Shown here: positions 11,396-21,484 of the stretch, in pieces
Layout: each line of letters begins with the position of its first letter
How positions within the stretch are numbered: position 1 is the first letter of the stretch
Origin: Puia sp963703355
GTDB taxonomy: Bacteria; Bacteroidota; Bacteroidia; Chitinophagales; Chitinophagaceae
Length of the DNA: 64,000 nucleotides
Assembly (NCBI GenBank): GCA_963703355.1
Contig: OY969813.1
Coordinates: forward strand, 124,001-188,000
Direction: 5' to 3'
The notes under the pieces: model-generated
The model's database searches: none
Seen by the model: the letters and a program-made list of their open reading frames with translations, nothing else
Told to the model about the DNA's origin: nothing
Made by a program: the position numbers and the translations under genes

Positions 11396-12469
11396 ATGGA
11401 TAATCCGGAATCAAATACAAAAAGCAGCGTGAAGTCAAAACAGATTATTCATATCGCCCTTCAATTGCTATCGCTGGCAATTTTGCTGGGGTGGTGTTTT
11501 CAGATTCTTTCGCCGTTTATCAATCCGATCATCTGGGGAGCCATTCTGGCGGTTTCTCTTTATCCAATGCACAGGCGGTTGAAAAAAAAACTGGGCGGAC
11601 GGGATGTTCTGGCTGCGGTAATTATCACTGTATTCATATTTAGTTTTTTAATTGTTGTTGGGACCTGGCTCGGTTTTAAAACAGGCGTTGAAGTAAAAAC
11701 AGAAATCAGTAATTACAATGAAGGGAAAATAAAAATTCCTCCTCCACCGGTTTCCGTAAAGTCATGGCCGTTGATCGGTGATAAGGCATATCAGTTTTGG
11801 GAACAGTTGGGTTCAGGAGTAGAAAATGTTGTTCAAAAATATCCCGATGAAGTAAAAACGATTACCAGTTATGGTCTTGCATTGCTTGCAACTACAGGTA
11901 AAGCTTTTTTGATATTTGCCATTTCCATTTTGATTTGTGGTGTTTTCCTTGCGTATGCAGAAGAATCTTCCGTTTTTGCACATAATGTTTTCAATCGGCT
12001 AATTAATAGTACCAAATTCGATATGGCGGCGATTGCCGCCATTACTATAAGAAATGTAGTTCGCGGAGTATTGGGCGTTTCGTTTATTCAAAGTCTTTGT
12101 GCTGGTGTGGGTTTTCTGGTTGCCGGCGTACCTTATCCTGGTATCCTGACATTGATTTGTCTGGTTCTTGCGGTAATTCAAATAGGAATATTTCCTATTG
12201 TTATCGGGGTTTTAATATATGCCTGGACATCCGATCATACGCTGACAGCGGTATTACTTACGATATGGCTGGTTATTGTTGGTTTTCTGGATAATATTTT
12301 AAAACCAATGATGATGGGAAAAGGTGCTCCCGTGCCTATGGTTATTATTTTTCTCGGGTCTCTTGGCGGTTTTATTTATTCAGGTATTGTAGGTCTATTC
12401 ACCGGCGCGGTTATACTTTCACTGGGGTATCGGTTGTTCGATGCCTGGTTAACAGAAGCTGAACTTTAA
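11396..12469 (+). CDS. AI-2E family transporter (PerM/UPF0118)
   Basis: The 357-residue membrane protein has about eight transmembrane segments in the AI-2E/PerM pattern: two N-terminal helices (LQLLSLAILLGWCFQILSPF, NPIIWGAILAVSLYP), a soluble periplasmic stretch at about 100-150, and a C-terminal helical bundle ending in GPVP-like GAPVPMVIIFLGSLGG. Members export small molecules or exchange ions, but substrates are mostly unknown; the autoinducer-2 link holds for only some members. It lies directly behind the glucosidase gene and 87 bp before the RND operon. Confidence 0.88.
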   Translation: MDNPESNTKSSVKSKQIIHIALQLLSLAILLGWCFQILSPFINPIIWGAILAVSLYPMHRRLKKKLGGRDVLAAVIITVFIFSFLIVVGTWLGFKTGVEVKTEISNYNEGKIKIPPPPVSVKSWPLIGDKAYQFWEQLGSGVENVVQKYPDEVKTITSYGLALLATTGKAFLIFAISILICGVFLAYAEESSVFAHNVFNRLINSTKFDMAAIAAITIRNVVRGVLGVSFIQSLCAGVGFLVAGVPYPGILTLICLVLAVIQIGIFPIVIGVLIYAWTSDHTLTAVLLTIWLVIVGFLDNILKPMMMGKGAPVPMVIIFLGSLGGFIYSGIVGLFTGAVILSLGYRLFDAWLTEAEL

Positions 12470-12556
12470 AGATCGTTGAGGCATTTAACCGATAAATGGC
12501 ATCAATGGGGTAAATTTTTCACATTATAAGTATACCTTAGGTGAAACTTTCTGTTC

Positions 12557-13708
12557 ATGTCTTCAATATTAGCCAAGGGACTATTGACAGGATATATCTT
12601 TATTTCGTTAAGTTCCTGTAAAGACGATCAAGGCAAGGCACCCCCACCGATACCAGATGTACATGTTGTTCTTGCAGGTAAAGAAAATCTTCCCATTTAC
12701 AGTGAATATGTTGGACAGACGTACGGTCTTTCTGATGTAAACATTGAACCACGTATTGGAGGCTGGATAACCGGTATTTTTTTTAAAGAAGGATCACTGG
12801 TACAAAAAGGCAGTCTCCTATATAAAATCGATGATCAACCCACGCTGAATCTTTTAGATGCTTCCAAAGCTGAACTGGCGAGAGCCCAGACGCTGATGGA
12901 AAATAAAAAGTCGGAACTGGGACGAGTTAAACCTCTGGCTGAAATGAATGCACTCAGCCAACGCGATCTTGATTTTGCCAATGCTAATTATGAAGCGTCG
13001 GTGAATGAAGTGAAAATAGCTGAAGCCCGTGTTGAAAATTCAAAAATAGAATTAGGTTATACCCGGATAACTGCGCCAATTACGGGTATTATTGGAATAT
13101 CCAAAGTTCAGGTAGGCGATTACGTTAGTAACGCTTCGTTGGGAAATGGGATTAATGTAGTATCCTCCCTGGGTGATGTACGGGTTCGTTTTCCCATTTC
13201 AGAAAATGATTATCTGCAATTCACAAGAGAATATAGGAAAGATCCGAAAGCGAATAATTTCGCAGAGATTCCAGTTGATTTAATTTTGGGAGACGGAAGT
13301 GTATATAACGTACAGGGACACTTACAGTTAACCAACAGACAAATTGATCCAACCACGGGATCCATACTTGTTCAGGCGATCTTCAAAAATAGTCAGGGTA
13401 CGTTGCGACCTGGTCAATATGTTAAAGTCCGCTTTAAGACTTCGGAATATTTAAATGCTGTTGTGGTTCCCCAGCAGGCGGTAAACCAGCTACAGAATAT
13501 TTACCAGGTTTTTCTTTTAACTGACAGTAATAAGATAAAACCTTCCATTATTAAAGTGGGTGCTCGGGTTGGAAGTAACTGGATAGTAAATAATGGATTA
13601 AAAGAAGGAGACAAAGTGGTGATCCTTGGCAGTACGTTCGTAAACACTTCAACTACTGTAAATCCGGTAACTATAAAGTGGAATTATGATTCTACTTCCA
13701 AAAATTAA
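12557..13708 (+). CDS. RND efflux periplasmic adaptor (AcrA/MexA type)
   Basis: This 383-residue lipoprotein (lipobox SLSSC) is a membrane fusion protein. After the anchor come a first half-lipoyl segment with GQTYGLSDVNIEPRIGG.. and ..KEGSLVQKGSLLYKIDD, a coiled-coil hairpin at about 95-165 (ELARAQTLMENKKSELGRV), the second lipoyl half (LGYTRITAPITGIIG), and a beta-barrel with LRPGQYVKVRF and VVVPQQAV. It bridges the inner-membrane pump and the outer-membrane channel. It is the first gene of an adaptor-pump-channel operon. By sequence it belongs to the hydrophobe/amphiphile (HAE1) group. Confidence 0.93.
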   Translation: MSSILAKGLLTGYIFISLSSCKDDQGKAPPPIPDVHVVLAGKENLPIYSEYVGQTYGLSDVNIEPRIGGWITGIFFKEGSLVQKGSLLYKIDDQPTLNLLDASKAELARAQTLMENKKSELGRVKPLAEMNALSQRDLDFANANYEASVNEVKIAEARVENSKIELGYTRITAPITGIIGISKVQVGDYVSNASLGNGINVVSSLGDVRVRFPISENDYLQFTREYRKDPKANNFAEIPVDLILGDGSVYNVQGHLQLTNRQIDPTTGSILVQAIFKNSQGTLRPGQYVKVRFKTSEYLNAVVVPQQAVNQLQNIYQVFLLTDSNKIKPSIIKVGARVGSNWIVNNGLKEGDKVVILGSTFVNTSTTVNPVTIKWNYDSTSKN

Positions 13709-13742
13709 CTACGGTAGAGAATATCGTTTCCAATAAGATTAT

Positions 13743-16700
13743 ATGAGTGAGTTTTTTATCAGGAGGCCGATAGTTGCAATGGTAATTTCCATTTTTACCA
13801 TTATCCTTGGATTGATAACACTCAGAGGGGTGCCCATAAGTCAGTATCCGGATATTACACCCCCCATGATCAAAATTACCGGAACGTATAGCGGAGCAAA
13901 TGCACTGAATGTTGAACAGGCTGTTGCCACTCCCATTGAACAACAGGTGAATGGAGTTGAAAACATGTTATACATGCAATCCATCAATGCGAATGATGGG
14001 ACGACGACAATCCAGGTTTCTTTTGATGTGGGTACCAATCTGGATAATGCCAATATGCTCACGCAAAACAGGGTGTCTGCTGCAAATCCTTCGCTGCCAG
14101 CTGCGGTAAAAAATCTGGGAATCAACACGAAAAAATCCTTGGCGTTTCCCATGATGATTGTTTCTTTTTATTCGCCTAACAATACCTACAATGCGGAATT
14201 TGTAAGTAATTACGCATATATCTATGCGGTAGACCAGATCAAACGATTGAAAGGCGTGGGGGATGTTACTGTGTTTGGAGGCGCTCAATATGCGATGCGG
14301 ATCTGGCTCAACCCAAACAAGATGAATACGCTGGGTATTTCGGTTGATGATGTTCGCAACGCAATGGATGTTTATAATAATATTTATCCGGGTGGGTCTT
14401 TTGGAAACAATCCTGCACTACCCGGAATACAAAATACCTACACTGCCCAGCTGCAGGAAAGACTTGTTACGGTTGACGCATTCAATAAAATTATTCTCAA
14501 GGGAAGTATTAGTGGAGGCATTGTTCGGCTGAGTGATGTAGCGCGAATCGAACTTGGTACGGAAAATTATTCGCAAACCTGTCGCTTCAACGGAAAGAAT
14601 GCCGCCGCTATCGCCATTTATCAGGTTCCCGGAAGTAATGCGCTCGATCTGGCGGCAAAAGTTCGTTCTACCATGGAAGAATTGAAACAAAATTTTCCGG
14701 ATGATCTGGATTTTAAATATTCACTCGATACTACCCTGGCGGTAAGTGCAGGGATCGATGAGATACTGCATACATTGATTGAGGCACTGGTTTTAGTAAT
14801 CATTGTAGTATTTATTTTTCTTCAGGACTGGCGGGCAACATTGATACCGTTGCTTACTGTACCCGTTTCCCTGATAGGCACATTTATATTTTTCCCGTTA
14901 CTCGGTTTTTCCGTAAACGTATTGTCGTTATTAGGGATGGTACTCGCGATTGGATTGGTGGTAGACGATGCTATAGTAGTAGTGGAGGCAGTGATACACC
15001 ATATTGAAAAAGGACTCAGCCCGAAAGAAGCTACCAGTCTTGCCATGAAAGAAGTAGCGGGGCCGGTAGTTGCTATTGCAGTTGTTCTTTCGGCGGTTTT
15101 TATTCCCGTAGCACTAACTGGTGGCATAACCGGAAGACTATATCAGCAATTCGCGATAACGATTGCTGTTTCTGTTTGTCTTTCCGCATTTAATGCGCTG
15201 ACTCTAAGTCCGGCATTGGCTGCGCTTATACTTAAGCCAAAAAAAGAAAGCGCTAAAAAAAATGTACTGGATCGTTTTTTCGGAAGTTTCAACAGAGGTT
15301 TCGATAAATTTACCCATGGATATACACGAGTCGCAGGATTTTTCGCCAGAAAATTAATTGTGACCCTCGCTATTCTGGGTATCATTGTAATTGCCGCAGG
15401 GTCATTGTTAAAAAAAGTACCAGGCGGTTTTGTTCCGGAAGAAGACGAGGGATATTTTTTAATGGGTGTGTTGTTGCCTGACGCGGCGTCATCTGAAAGA
15501 ACGGATTCCGTAACCCACAAACTCGAAAACATTCTGAAAAGTATTCCCGAGATTCAATCATATACTGTAATTAATGGTTACAGTATTCTTTCCAGTACTA
15601 ATTCAACGAATTCGGGAACTGTATTTGTACAGCTAACAGGTTGGCATGACCGAAAAAAAACTGCGAAGGAAGTTATACGTGAAGTAAATCAAACGGGTGC
15701 CGTACAAATCACCGAAGGAACATCCATTGCAGTAAGCCCGCCACCGATTCCGGGACTGGGGAATGCTGCAGGATTCACTGTTGAAGTGCAGGATAGAACT
15801 GGTAAATCTCCCTTGTATCTCGCGGAACAGACTCAAAAATTTATTATTGCGGCACGCAAACATCCTGAAATTGGAAGTATATACACTTTATTTCGTGCTA
15901 CAGTTCCACAAAAAAGTATTCAGGTTGACAAAGAAAAAGTTGAAAAACTAGGTCTTAGTCTGAACGCAGTAAATAGTTCCATTTCCACGTTGCTTGGAAG
16001 TGCTTTTGTAAATAATTTCAATGAATTCGGCAGGCAATACAAAACTTATATTATGGCGGATGCTGCGTTCAGAATGAACCCGAATGATATCGGACAATTT
16101 GCAATTAAGGATCTTTCGGGCAATATGATTTCGCTTTCTACACTTGCGACGGTAACAGATACTATAGGGCCATTATATACAACGAGATTTAATTTATACC
16201 GGTCAGCGGAAATTTCAGGTTCGCCGGCTGATGGTTACACATCCGCGCAGGCGTTGGCTGCGCTTGGTGATGTTGCAAAAGAATCGCTTCCAAAAGAAAT
16301 GGGTTTTGCTTATAGCAATATGTCGTTCCAGGAGAAAGAGGCAGAAGGGAAGGGGGGAATTGTTTTTGTGATGGCATTAGTCTTTGTGTTCTTTATTCTC
16401 GCTGCCCAGTATGAGAGTTGGAGTTTGCCGTTCAGCGTTTTATTGGGAACGCCCTGGGCAATCATGGGAGCTATGTTAGGGCTGTATTTGTGCAGACTGT
16501 TTTCGGATAGTTATGTGAACAATGTATTTGCCCAGATTGGATTGGTGATGCTGATAGGTCTGAATGCAAAAAACGCGATATTAATTGTGGAATTTGCGAA
16601 GATGAAACTGGAGGAAGGTTCTACTGTAATGGATGCTGCCATTGAAGGTGCAAAATTAAGATTCCGTCCCATCCTGATGACATCGTTCGCATTTATACTT

Positions 16701-16904
16701 GGTGTGGTGCCGTTGATTAAAGCAACGGGTGCGGGATCGCAGTCCAGAAAAGTTATGGGTATGGCCGTATTCAGTGGCATGATCACCGCCACCATACTTG
16801 GAACGATTCTGATTCCTTCATTTTTTGTACTGATTGAAAGAAGAAAAAAAATAAAATCCAAACCGATCATTGCAAGTCAGGCTGATGCCAATGAACATGT
16901 TTAA
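13743..16904 (+). CDS. RND efflux pump, inner-membrane subunit (AcrB/HAE1 type)
   Basis: The 1053-residue protein has the full AcrB layout: N-terminal helix with EFFIRRPIVAMVISIF, two large periplasmic loops, and 12 transmembrane helices. Helix 4 contains LAIGLVVDDAIVVVE with the proton-relay pair Asp408/Asp409. PLLTVPVSLIGTF and GLNAKNAILIVEFAK are typical HAE1 motifs. It should export hydrophobic or amphiphilic compounds by proton antiport. The start lies 34 bp after the adaptor, and the 3' end overlaps the likely start of the outer-membrane channel gene, showing tight coupling. Confidence 0.95.
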   Translation: MSEFFIRRPIVAMVISIFTIILGLITLRGVPISQYPDITPPMIKITGTYSGANALNVEQAVATPIEQQVNGVENMLYMQSINANDGTTTIQVSFDVGTNLDNANMLTQNRVSAANPSLPAAVKNLGINTKKSLAFPMMIVSFYSPNNTYNAEFVSNYAYIYAVDQIKRLKGVGDVTVFGGAQYAMRIWLNPNKMNTLGISVDDVRNAMDVYNNIYPGGSFGNNPALPGIQNTYTAQLQERLVTVDAFNKIILKGSISGGIVRLSDVARIELGTENYSQTCRFNGKNAAAIAIYQVPGSNALDLAAKVRSTMEELKQNFPDDLDFKYSLDTTLAVSAGIDEILHTLIEALVLVIIVVFIFLQDWRATLIPLLTVPVSLIGTFIFFPLLGFSVNVLSLLGMVLAIGLVVDDAIVVVEAVIHHIEKGLSPKEATSLAMKEVAGPVVAIAVVLSAVFIPVALTGGITGRLYQQFAITIAVSVCLSAFNALTLSPALAALILKPKKESAKKNVLDRFFGSFNRGFDKFTHGYTRVAGFFARKLIVTLAILGIIVIAAGSLLKKVPGGFVPEEDEGYFLMGVLLPDAASSERTDSVTHKLENILKSIPEIQSYTVINGYSILSSTNSTNSGTVFVQLTGWHDRKKTAKEVIREVNQTGAVQITEGTSIAVSPPPIPGLGNAAGFTVEVQDRTGKSPLYLAEQTQKFIIAARKHPEIGSIYTLFRATVPQKSIQVDKEKVEKLGLSLNAVNSSISTLLGSAFVNNFNEFGRQYKTYIMADAAFRMNPNDIGQFAIKDLSGNMISLSTLATVTDTIGPLYTTRFNLYRSAEISGSPADGYTSAQALAALGDVAKESLPKEMGFAYSNMSFQEKEAEGKGGIVFVMALVFVFFILAAQYESWSLPFSVLLGTPWAIMGAMLGLYLCRLFSDSYVNNVFAQIGLVMLIGLNAKNAILIVEFAKMKLEEGSTVMDAAIEGAKLRFRPILMTSFAFILGVVPLIKATGAGSQSRKVMGMAVFSGMITATILGTILIPSFFVLIERRKKIKSKPIIASQADANEHV

Positions 16905-18294
16905 GAGAATGAAAAGGGAACAATCATATGTAATTCTGACTTTCTGTATTATTATATTTTCCGGTTGTATGGTAGGCGGAAAATATTCGAGGCCTTCTGC
17001 ACCCGTGAATGTCGTTTATCCGGATGCGACTAAATCAGATACGTCTGCGTTGGCGACATGGTTTAACATTTATCATGATACGGCATTACAAACACTGATA
17101 AAAGCAGCGATCGACAGCAACAGGGATCTGCTTGCAGCAGCTGCAAATATGGAAGTAGCGCGGGCATTATCAGGAGCTGTAAAAGCTAATTTGTACCCTC
17201 ATTTTGGTTATCAGGCGGAAGCTGGCGGTGGCTCAGCAGGAAGCGACGCAACAAAGGTTGCAGGAGGTGTATCAGGTGGTATATTTAATGTATTTGGTGT
17301 TTTAAATTGGGAACTTGATATATGGGGAAAGCTGCGTCATCAAAGTCGCGCTGCTGTTGATAATTTTCTATCTTCTAAAGCCAACCGGGATGCGCTCCAG
17401 GTAAGTCTGGTTGCTGAAGTTGCTACTGACTATTTCATATTACGTGATCTTGACAATGAATTATCGATTTCTCAAAGTACATTGGCCGGAAGAAAGGAAA
17501 ATACAAGACTTATAACAGATAAATTTCAACATGGGTATGTTTCAGAACTGGACAAACTGCAAGCGCAACAGCAGGAAGCCATAGCGGCAGCCGCCATCCC
17601 CTCGTTTCAGCGACAGATCATTCTTATCGAAAATGCCATTCGTGTATTGATAGGTATGGGTCCGGGAACTATAGTAAGAGGTGCAAGTAATTATGATCAG
17701 ATCTTGTCGCCAGATATTCCCGTTGGCCTTCCATCCCAATTACTGGAACGAAGACCAGATATCATTTCTTCAGAATTCGCATTGCAGGCACAGTTTGAAC
17801 AGATTGGTGTTGCTGAAGCAAACCGCTTTCCTACAATTAGCCTGACGGGAGCTTTGGGTTTTGCAAGCCCTCAATTGTCTTCTTTACTTTCGAGTAAGGG
17901 GTTTGTTGCGAATGGATTTGGGTCGCTGGTTGGTCCTTTATTTAATTTTGGTCAAAACAAACAATTGGTGGAAGTGCAGCGGAGACAAGCTGAAGTAGCA
18001 TATTACCAGTATCAGCAAACAGTACTTAATGCCTTTGCAGATGTTGACAATGCTCTGGCTTCCTATAGAACACTGGATGAGGAACATTATCAAAGGAAAT
18101 TGCAGGTTGATGTTGCATCAAAGGCCCTTGTTCTTTCCCAGGCGAGATATAATAATGGTTACACCTCTTATCTTGAAGTTATTATCATGCAAACCAATTT
18201 ATTTGATGCACAATTACTTGAGTCTATCACACAACAACAAAAGCTGACTGCTATTGTCTCTCTTTACAAAGCATTAGGAGGCGGGTGGAATTAA
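16885..18294 (+). CDS. Outer-membrane efflux channel lipoprotein (OprM/NodT/TolC type)
   Basis: The product of about 469 residues has a lipobox (IFSGC) after a basic N-terminus and the outer-membrane factor repeats: WFNIYHDTALQTLIKAAIDSNRDL in the first half, and LLERRPDIISSEFALQAQ with RFPTISLTGALGF in the second. It forms the trimeric exit duct of the pump encoded upstream. The first ATG (16885) overlaps the pump gene by 20 bp; ATGs at 16891, 16897 and 16909 are also possible and all keep the signal peptide. Completes a full tripartite system. Confidence 0.92.
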   Translation: MPMNMFKRMKREQSYVILTFCIIIFSGCMVGGKYSRPSAPVNVVYPDATKSDTSALATWFNIYHDTALQTLIKAAIDSNRDLLAAAANMEVARALSGAVKANLYPHFGYQAEAGGGSAGSDATKVAGGVSGGIFNVFGVLNWELDIWGKLRHQSRAAVDNFLSSKANRDALQVSLVAEVATDYFILRDLDNELSISQSTLAGRKENTRLITDKFQHGYVSELDKLQAQQQEAIAAAAIPSFQRQIILIENAIRVLIGMGPGTIVRGASNYDQILSPDIPVGLPSQLLERRPDIISSEFALQAQFEQIGVAEANRFPTISLTGALGFASPQLSSLLSSKGFVANGFGSLVGPLFNFGQNKQLVEVQRRQAEVAYYQYQQTVLNAFADVDNALASYRTLDEEHYQRKLQVDVASKALVLSQARYNNGYTSYLEVIIMQTNLFDAQLLESITQQQKLTAIVSLYKALGGGWN

Positions 18295-18309
18295 TTTAAA
18301 ACAATATAT

Positions 18310-19104
18310 ATGGAGAAAGACACTTTTGAATTGATTCCTGCTTTTTATCTTGCTTTGCCATTGTTTTTCCTGCTTATTTTTATAAACTGGATGGGGTATC
18401 GGTTTAAAAACCGTTATATAAGAAAATTTCCGGGAATTGAGCATGTTGGAATTGGTCCTACTGAAGGATCCCTTCTCGGACTTACCGCGTTGTTGTTATC
18501 TTTTACCTTCGGTATGTCTTCAACAAAATATGAATTGAGAAGACAACATATCATTACAGAAGCCAATGAAATTGGCACAACGATATTGCGATGTGACCTT
18601 TATCCGGACAGCGTCAGAAATCTGTTAAGATCGGATCTTAAAAATTACCTGGAAACCAGAATTGCATATTATAATGTGGGAGACGATGAAGAATTAATTC
18701 ATAGCAAACTCGTGCAGTCAGACTCCATATCAAAAATAATCTGGAACAGGGTTTCAGCACTGGCACATAATAAAGATTACTGGGTGGCTACAGAGCAAAT
18801 GGTGCCATCGTTAAATGCCATGATCGATATCGTAACGACAAGAGAGGCGGGTCGCAGAGCCGTCGTTCCGCGACTAATTTTTCTTATATTATGTGTATTG
18901 ATACTGGTATCGGCGTTTTTATCGGGATACGGTAGTAAGAGTCTGGAGAGAAACAGGGTGCTGGTTTTTGCATTTGCTTTTATCACTACACTTGCCCTTT
19001 ATCTTGTGGTAGATCTTGACAGACCCAGGCAGGGATTTGTTAATCTGGGAAAAGCACAGCAGATGATCGTGGACCTGAGAGACAATTTTTCTGAAAATAA
19101 ATAA
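18310..19104 (+). CDS. DUF4239 (bestrophin-like) membrane protein
   Basis: The 264-residue protein has four predicted membrane helices, two N-terminal (about 11-28 and 55-70) and two C-terminal (about 187-205 and 213-230), around a soluble helical middle. The segments EGSLLGLTALLLSFTFGM and ..RRQHIITEANEIGTTILR are characteristic of DUF4239, a bestrophin-like family of unknown function that may conduct ions. It begins 15 bp after the efflux channel gene and is probably co-transcribed. The link to efflux is positional only. Confidence 0.82.
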   Translation: MEKDTFELIPAFYLALPLFFLLIFINWMGYRFKNRYIRKFPGIEHVGIGPTEGSLLGLTALLLSFTFGMSSTKYELRRQHIITEANEIGTTILRCDLYPDSVRNLLRSDLKNYLETRIAYYNVGDDEELIHSKLVQSDSISKIIWNRVSALAHNKDYWVATEQMVPSLNAMIDIVTTREAGRRAVVPRLIFLILCVLILVSAFLSGYGSKSLERNRVLVFAFAFITTLALYLVVDLDRPRQGFVNLGKAQQMIVDLRDNFSENK

Positions 19105-19144
19105 AACACTTTCCGAAATCTCGACATCCAATATAATTTTAATT

Positions 19145-20239
19145 GTGATGAAAAATAAAGCTCTCCTTTTTGCATTCTTTTTTTCAGGCTGGTTTTATTG
19201 TTCTATTTCGATCGCTGGTACAAAAGATACACTCTGGTCGAAAGCCTTGCATCCCATTGGAAGATTTGTTCAACATACAAATGGTGGTCTCGAACTAATC
19301 AGCTCAGCAGTTCATTTCGGATTCCGGTTTTCAGGGGCTTCGTGTACACTTTATGCTTATATTTCCGACCCCACGGCACACAATTATTTACAATACACGG
19401 TAGATGATATTTATTACAGGCGGATTAAAATTACGGGAGACAAAAAACAATATAATATCGTCGGACTTGGGAAAGGCATACATACCATTTGGATTTACAA
19501 AGCTACTGAAGCGGCCACAGGTCCTATATTTATAGAGAAGATTTCGGGCCAGGACATTGTGCCTTTAAAAGTTGCGGACCTGCCATTGATAGAATTTATC
19601 GGTAATAGCATTACCTGTGGTGCCGCAGCCGATCCTTCAGAAATTCCCTGTGGTGCGGGAGCGTATCATGACCAGCACAACGCATATTATGCATACGGGC
19701 CGCGAGTTGCGCGTGATCTGAACGTAAATTATATATTAAGCAGTGTTAGTGGAATTGGTATTTATCGTAATTGGAATAGTTCCGGTCCTACGATGCCCCA
19801 GGTATACGAGAAGACTGATTTTGAGTTTAATGGTCAACGACTGTGGGATTTTAAAATATATCATCCACGAATTGTAAGTATTGCGCTCGGCACGAATGAT
19901 TTCAGTGACGGCGATCACATAAATCCACGATTACCATTTGACAGCGCACTGTTTGTAAGTCATTATATCAAATTTGTTCAATTAGTGAAATCAAAATATC
20001 CGAACGCCAGGATTGCTTTATTGAGTAGTCCGATGATTAACGGTGAACGAAGATTATTGTTACAGCATTGTCTAAGTGCTGTGAAAACTAAAACAGACTC
20101 AACGTATCCGGCAGACAAACCAGTTGCCCTGTTCTTCTTTGTTCCCATGCAGGCGAGGGGATGTGGAGGGCATCCTAATGTTGAAGATCACGCAATTTTG
20201 GCAAAAGAACTGTATCCGTTTTTCAAAAAATTATTATGA
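19145..20239 (+). CDS. CE2-like SGNH esterase (acetylxylan esterase-type)
   Basis: The 364-residue secreted protein has a signal peptide (to about residue 24), an N-terminal jelly-roll domain (about 30-140) and a C-terminal SGNH domain. FIGNSITCG carries the nucleophile Ser155, ALGTNDF is the block-III-like element, and GGHPNVEDH carries His343. This is the layout of carbohydrate esterase family 2 and of bacterial GDSL esterases that remove acetyl groups from xylan, glucomannan or other sugars. It follows the DUF4239 gene after 40 bp and is the last gene of the plus-strand run. Its exact substrate cannot be told. Confidence 0.85.
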   Translation: MMKNKALLFAFFFSGWFYCSISIAGTKDTLWSKALHPIGRFVQHTNGGLELISSAVHFGFRFSGASCTLYAYISDPTAHNYLQYTVDDIYYRRIKITGDKKQYNIVGLGKGIHTIWIYKATEAATGPIFIEKISGQDIVPLKVADLPLIEFIGNSITCGAAADPSEIPCGAGAYHDQHNAYYAYGPRVARDLNVNYILSSVSGIGIYRNWNSSGPTMPQVYEKTDFEFNGQRLWDFKIYHPRIVSIALGTNDFSDGDHINPRLPFDSALFVSHYIKFVQLVKSKYPNARIALLSSPMINGERRLLLQHCLSAVKTKTDSTYPADKPVALFFFVPMQARGCGGHPNVEDHAILAKELYPFFKKLL

Positions 20240-20241
20240 GA

Positions 20242-20643
20242 TTAAACTGAATGTCCGGGGGACCTGCGTTTTGAATTTGGGGTTAGGTCTGAAAGATTAT
20301 CTTTTACTTTCCATTTTATAATTGCTGAGATCAATTTTACCGGCAATGGTTTGTTGAAAGGGAATCTTATAGTTCCCTTGGAAGTCTCGTAAGATTTTAA
20401 TTTCTCGCTAAAAGCAACCACGGGACCTGCGGTAGGGTAAAAACCATAATGTGTTTTTGTTGCAGAAAAAAAAGCCAGCATACCATTTAACTTGTATGCC
20501 GGCATGTGGTAGCTGATCAATTCTTCTGCTCCAGGCGCTGCTGTTTTTATGGTTTTTCTAATTAATGCCAAACCTGCTTTTATCGGGGCCGGATGTAAAT
20601 TTATATATTCATCGACGGTTGAATACTTCCCAATTGATTTCAT
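20242..20643 (-). CDS. DUF1801 domain protein (YdhG type)
   Basis: The protein of 133 residues starts at the Met before KSIGKYSTVDEYI. The longer frame to 20712 would begin inside a terminator hairpin and is rejected. It is a canonical DUF1801 member: the N-terminal TVDEYINLHPAPIKAGLALIRKTI, then GAEELISYHMPAYKLNG and GTIRFPFNKPLPVKLI. A cytoplasmic protein with a YdhG/frataxin-like fold; its biochemical role is not established. It is convergent with the CE2-like esterase gene (2 bp apart) and lies behind the terminator of the upstream beta-barrel gene. Confidence 0.82.
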   Translation of the reverse strand: MKSIGKYSTVDEYINLHPAPIKAGLALIRKTIKTAAPGAEELISYHMPAYKLNGMLAFFSATKTHYGFYPTAGPVVAFSEKLKSYETSKGTIRFPFNKPLPVKLISAIIKWKVKDNLSDLTPNSKRRSPGHSV

Positions 20644-20677
20644 AAGAACTGAACGATATCCTATTATCAAAAAAAAA

Positions 20678-20708
20678 GACTCTCTAAAATTACACATTTT
20701 AGAGAGTC
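20678..20708 (-). terminator. Strong Rho-independent terminator of the beta-barrel gene
   Basis: A perfect 13-bp stem, GACTCTCTAAAAT (20678-20690) and its complement (20696-20708), encloses a 5-nt loop. On the minus strand the stem is followed by a run of nine T, so it ends transcription coming from the gene at 20766-21392. An A run on the other side gives it some activity in the opposite direction too. Confidence 0.88.
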
Positions 20709-20765
20709 CCAAAAAAATAAATATCCCAATGACATTTCTTTTAATACCTGATACAAACTACGTGA

Positions 20766-21392
20766 CTAATGGCCGCCGAAATCAAATACAAGTCCTCCTG
20801 TAAAACCAAACTGAAGAATGGTAGCATAGGTGGTATATGCGTAAGGAGGATAGCCAAATCCCGGAGAATAAAATGCTGTTCCGGTTGCCTGCGCACTGCC
20901 CAGTAACTGGGCGCCAATTTTAATTCCGAAAGACTGACTTGCTTTGAATTTTATACCTGCTTTCAGGTCCCATGCAAATTTTGTCTCGGATGATGAACCC
21001 GGATAATCGCCTTTATAAAAAGCAGCTCCCAATCCTATTCCACCATAAGGTTGAATTTTGGGGTTATTAAGCATATACTGTTCAAAATTCAATAAAAGAT
21101 AAGAAACAACAGCGCCGTCTTTACCGGCATTTTGTTGAACATTTCCAGGATAAGTATAAATGGGGATATTGGTACTTTGATATTGGTAAAGCAATTCCAC
21201 GGCTGTACCCTGGGCATTTACTCCTTCCAACGAAGCCCCCCAGTACCCACCACCGTTTATATAGGCGTAGGCATTACCAAAATTAATTTTATCCCTGAAT
21301 TCGTATCCGCCAAATGCATTGAAAGATAAATGTTGCGAATAACCTGCAGCTGCAATAATCAGAATTACGGAAGTAATGAGTGTTTTTTTCAT
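20766..21392 (-). CDS. Outer-membrane beta-barrel protein (porin-like)
   Basis: The 208-residue protein has a signal peptide ending near AAAGYSQ. The mature part consists of alternating hydrophobic strands typical of small 8-10-strand barrels: LSFNAFGGYEFRDKINFG, PYGGIGLGAAFYKG, KAGIKFKASQSFGIKIGAQLLG and a C-terminal strand TILQFGFTGGLVFDFGGH. The organisation resembles OmpA/OmpW-like barrel families of Bacteroidota. No enzymatic motif. A single-gene unit with its own terminator; the LytTR regulator lies 92 bp upstream on the same strand and might control it, which is only a suggestion. Confidence 0.78.
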   Translation of the reverse strand: MKKTLITSVILIIAAAGYSQHLSFNAFGGYEFRDKINFGNAYAYINGGGYWGASLEGVNAQGTAVELLYQYQSTNIPIYTYPGNVQQNAGKDGAVVSYLLLNFEQYMLNNPKIQPYGGIGLGAAFYKGDYPGSSSETKFAWDLKAGIKFKASQSFGIKIGAQLLGSAQATGTAFYSPGFGYPPYAYTTYATILQFGFTGGLVFDFGGH

Positions 21393-21484
21393 AAATAGTT
21401 AATTGGAGGTAAAATTCGGTTATTTGAACCGAGAACATTCTATTTTGAACGTTTTACTGTTAAACGGCTTTTAAATCAATGCAA

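Noticed and set aside
20644..20712. N-terminal extension of the second DUF1801 protein
   Set aside because: The extension would be encoded within the perfect terminator hairpin at 20678-20708 and has no DUF1801 homology; the start at 20643 fits the family.
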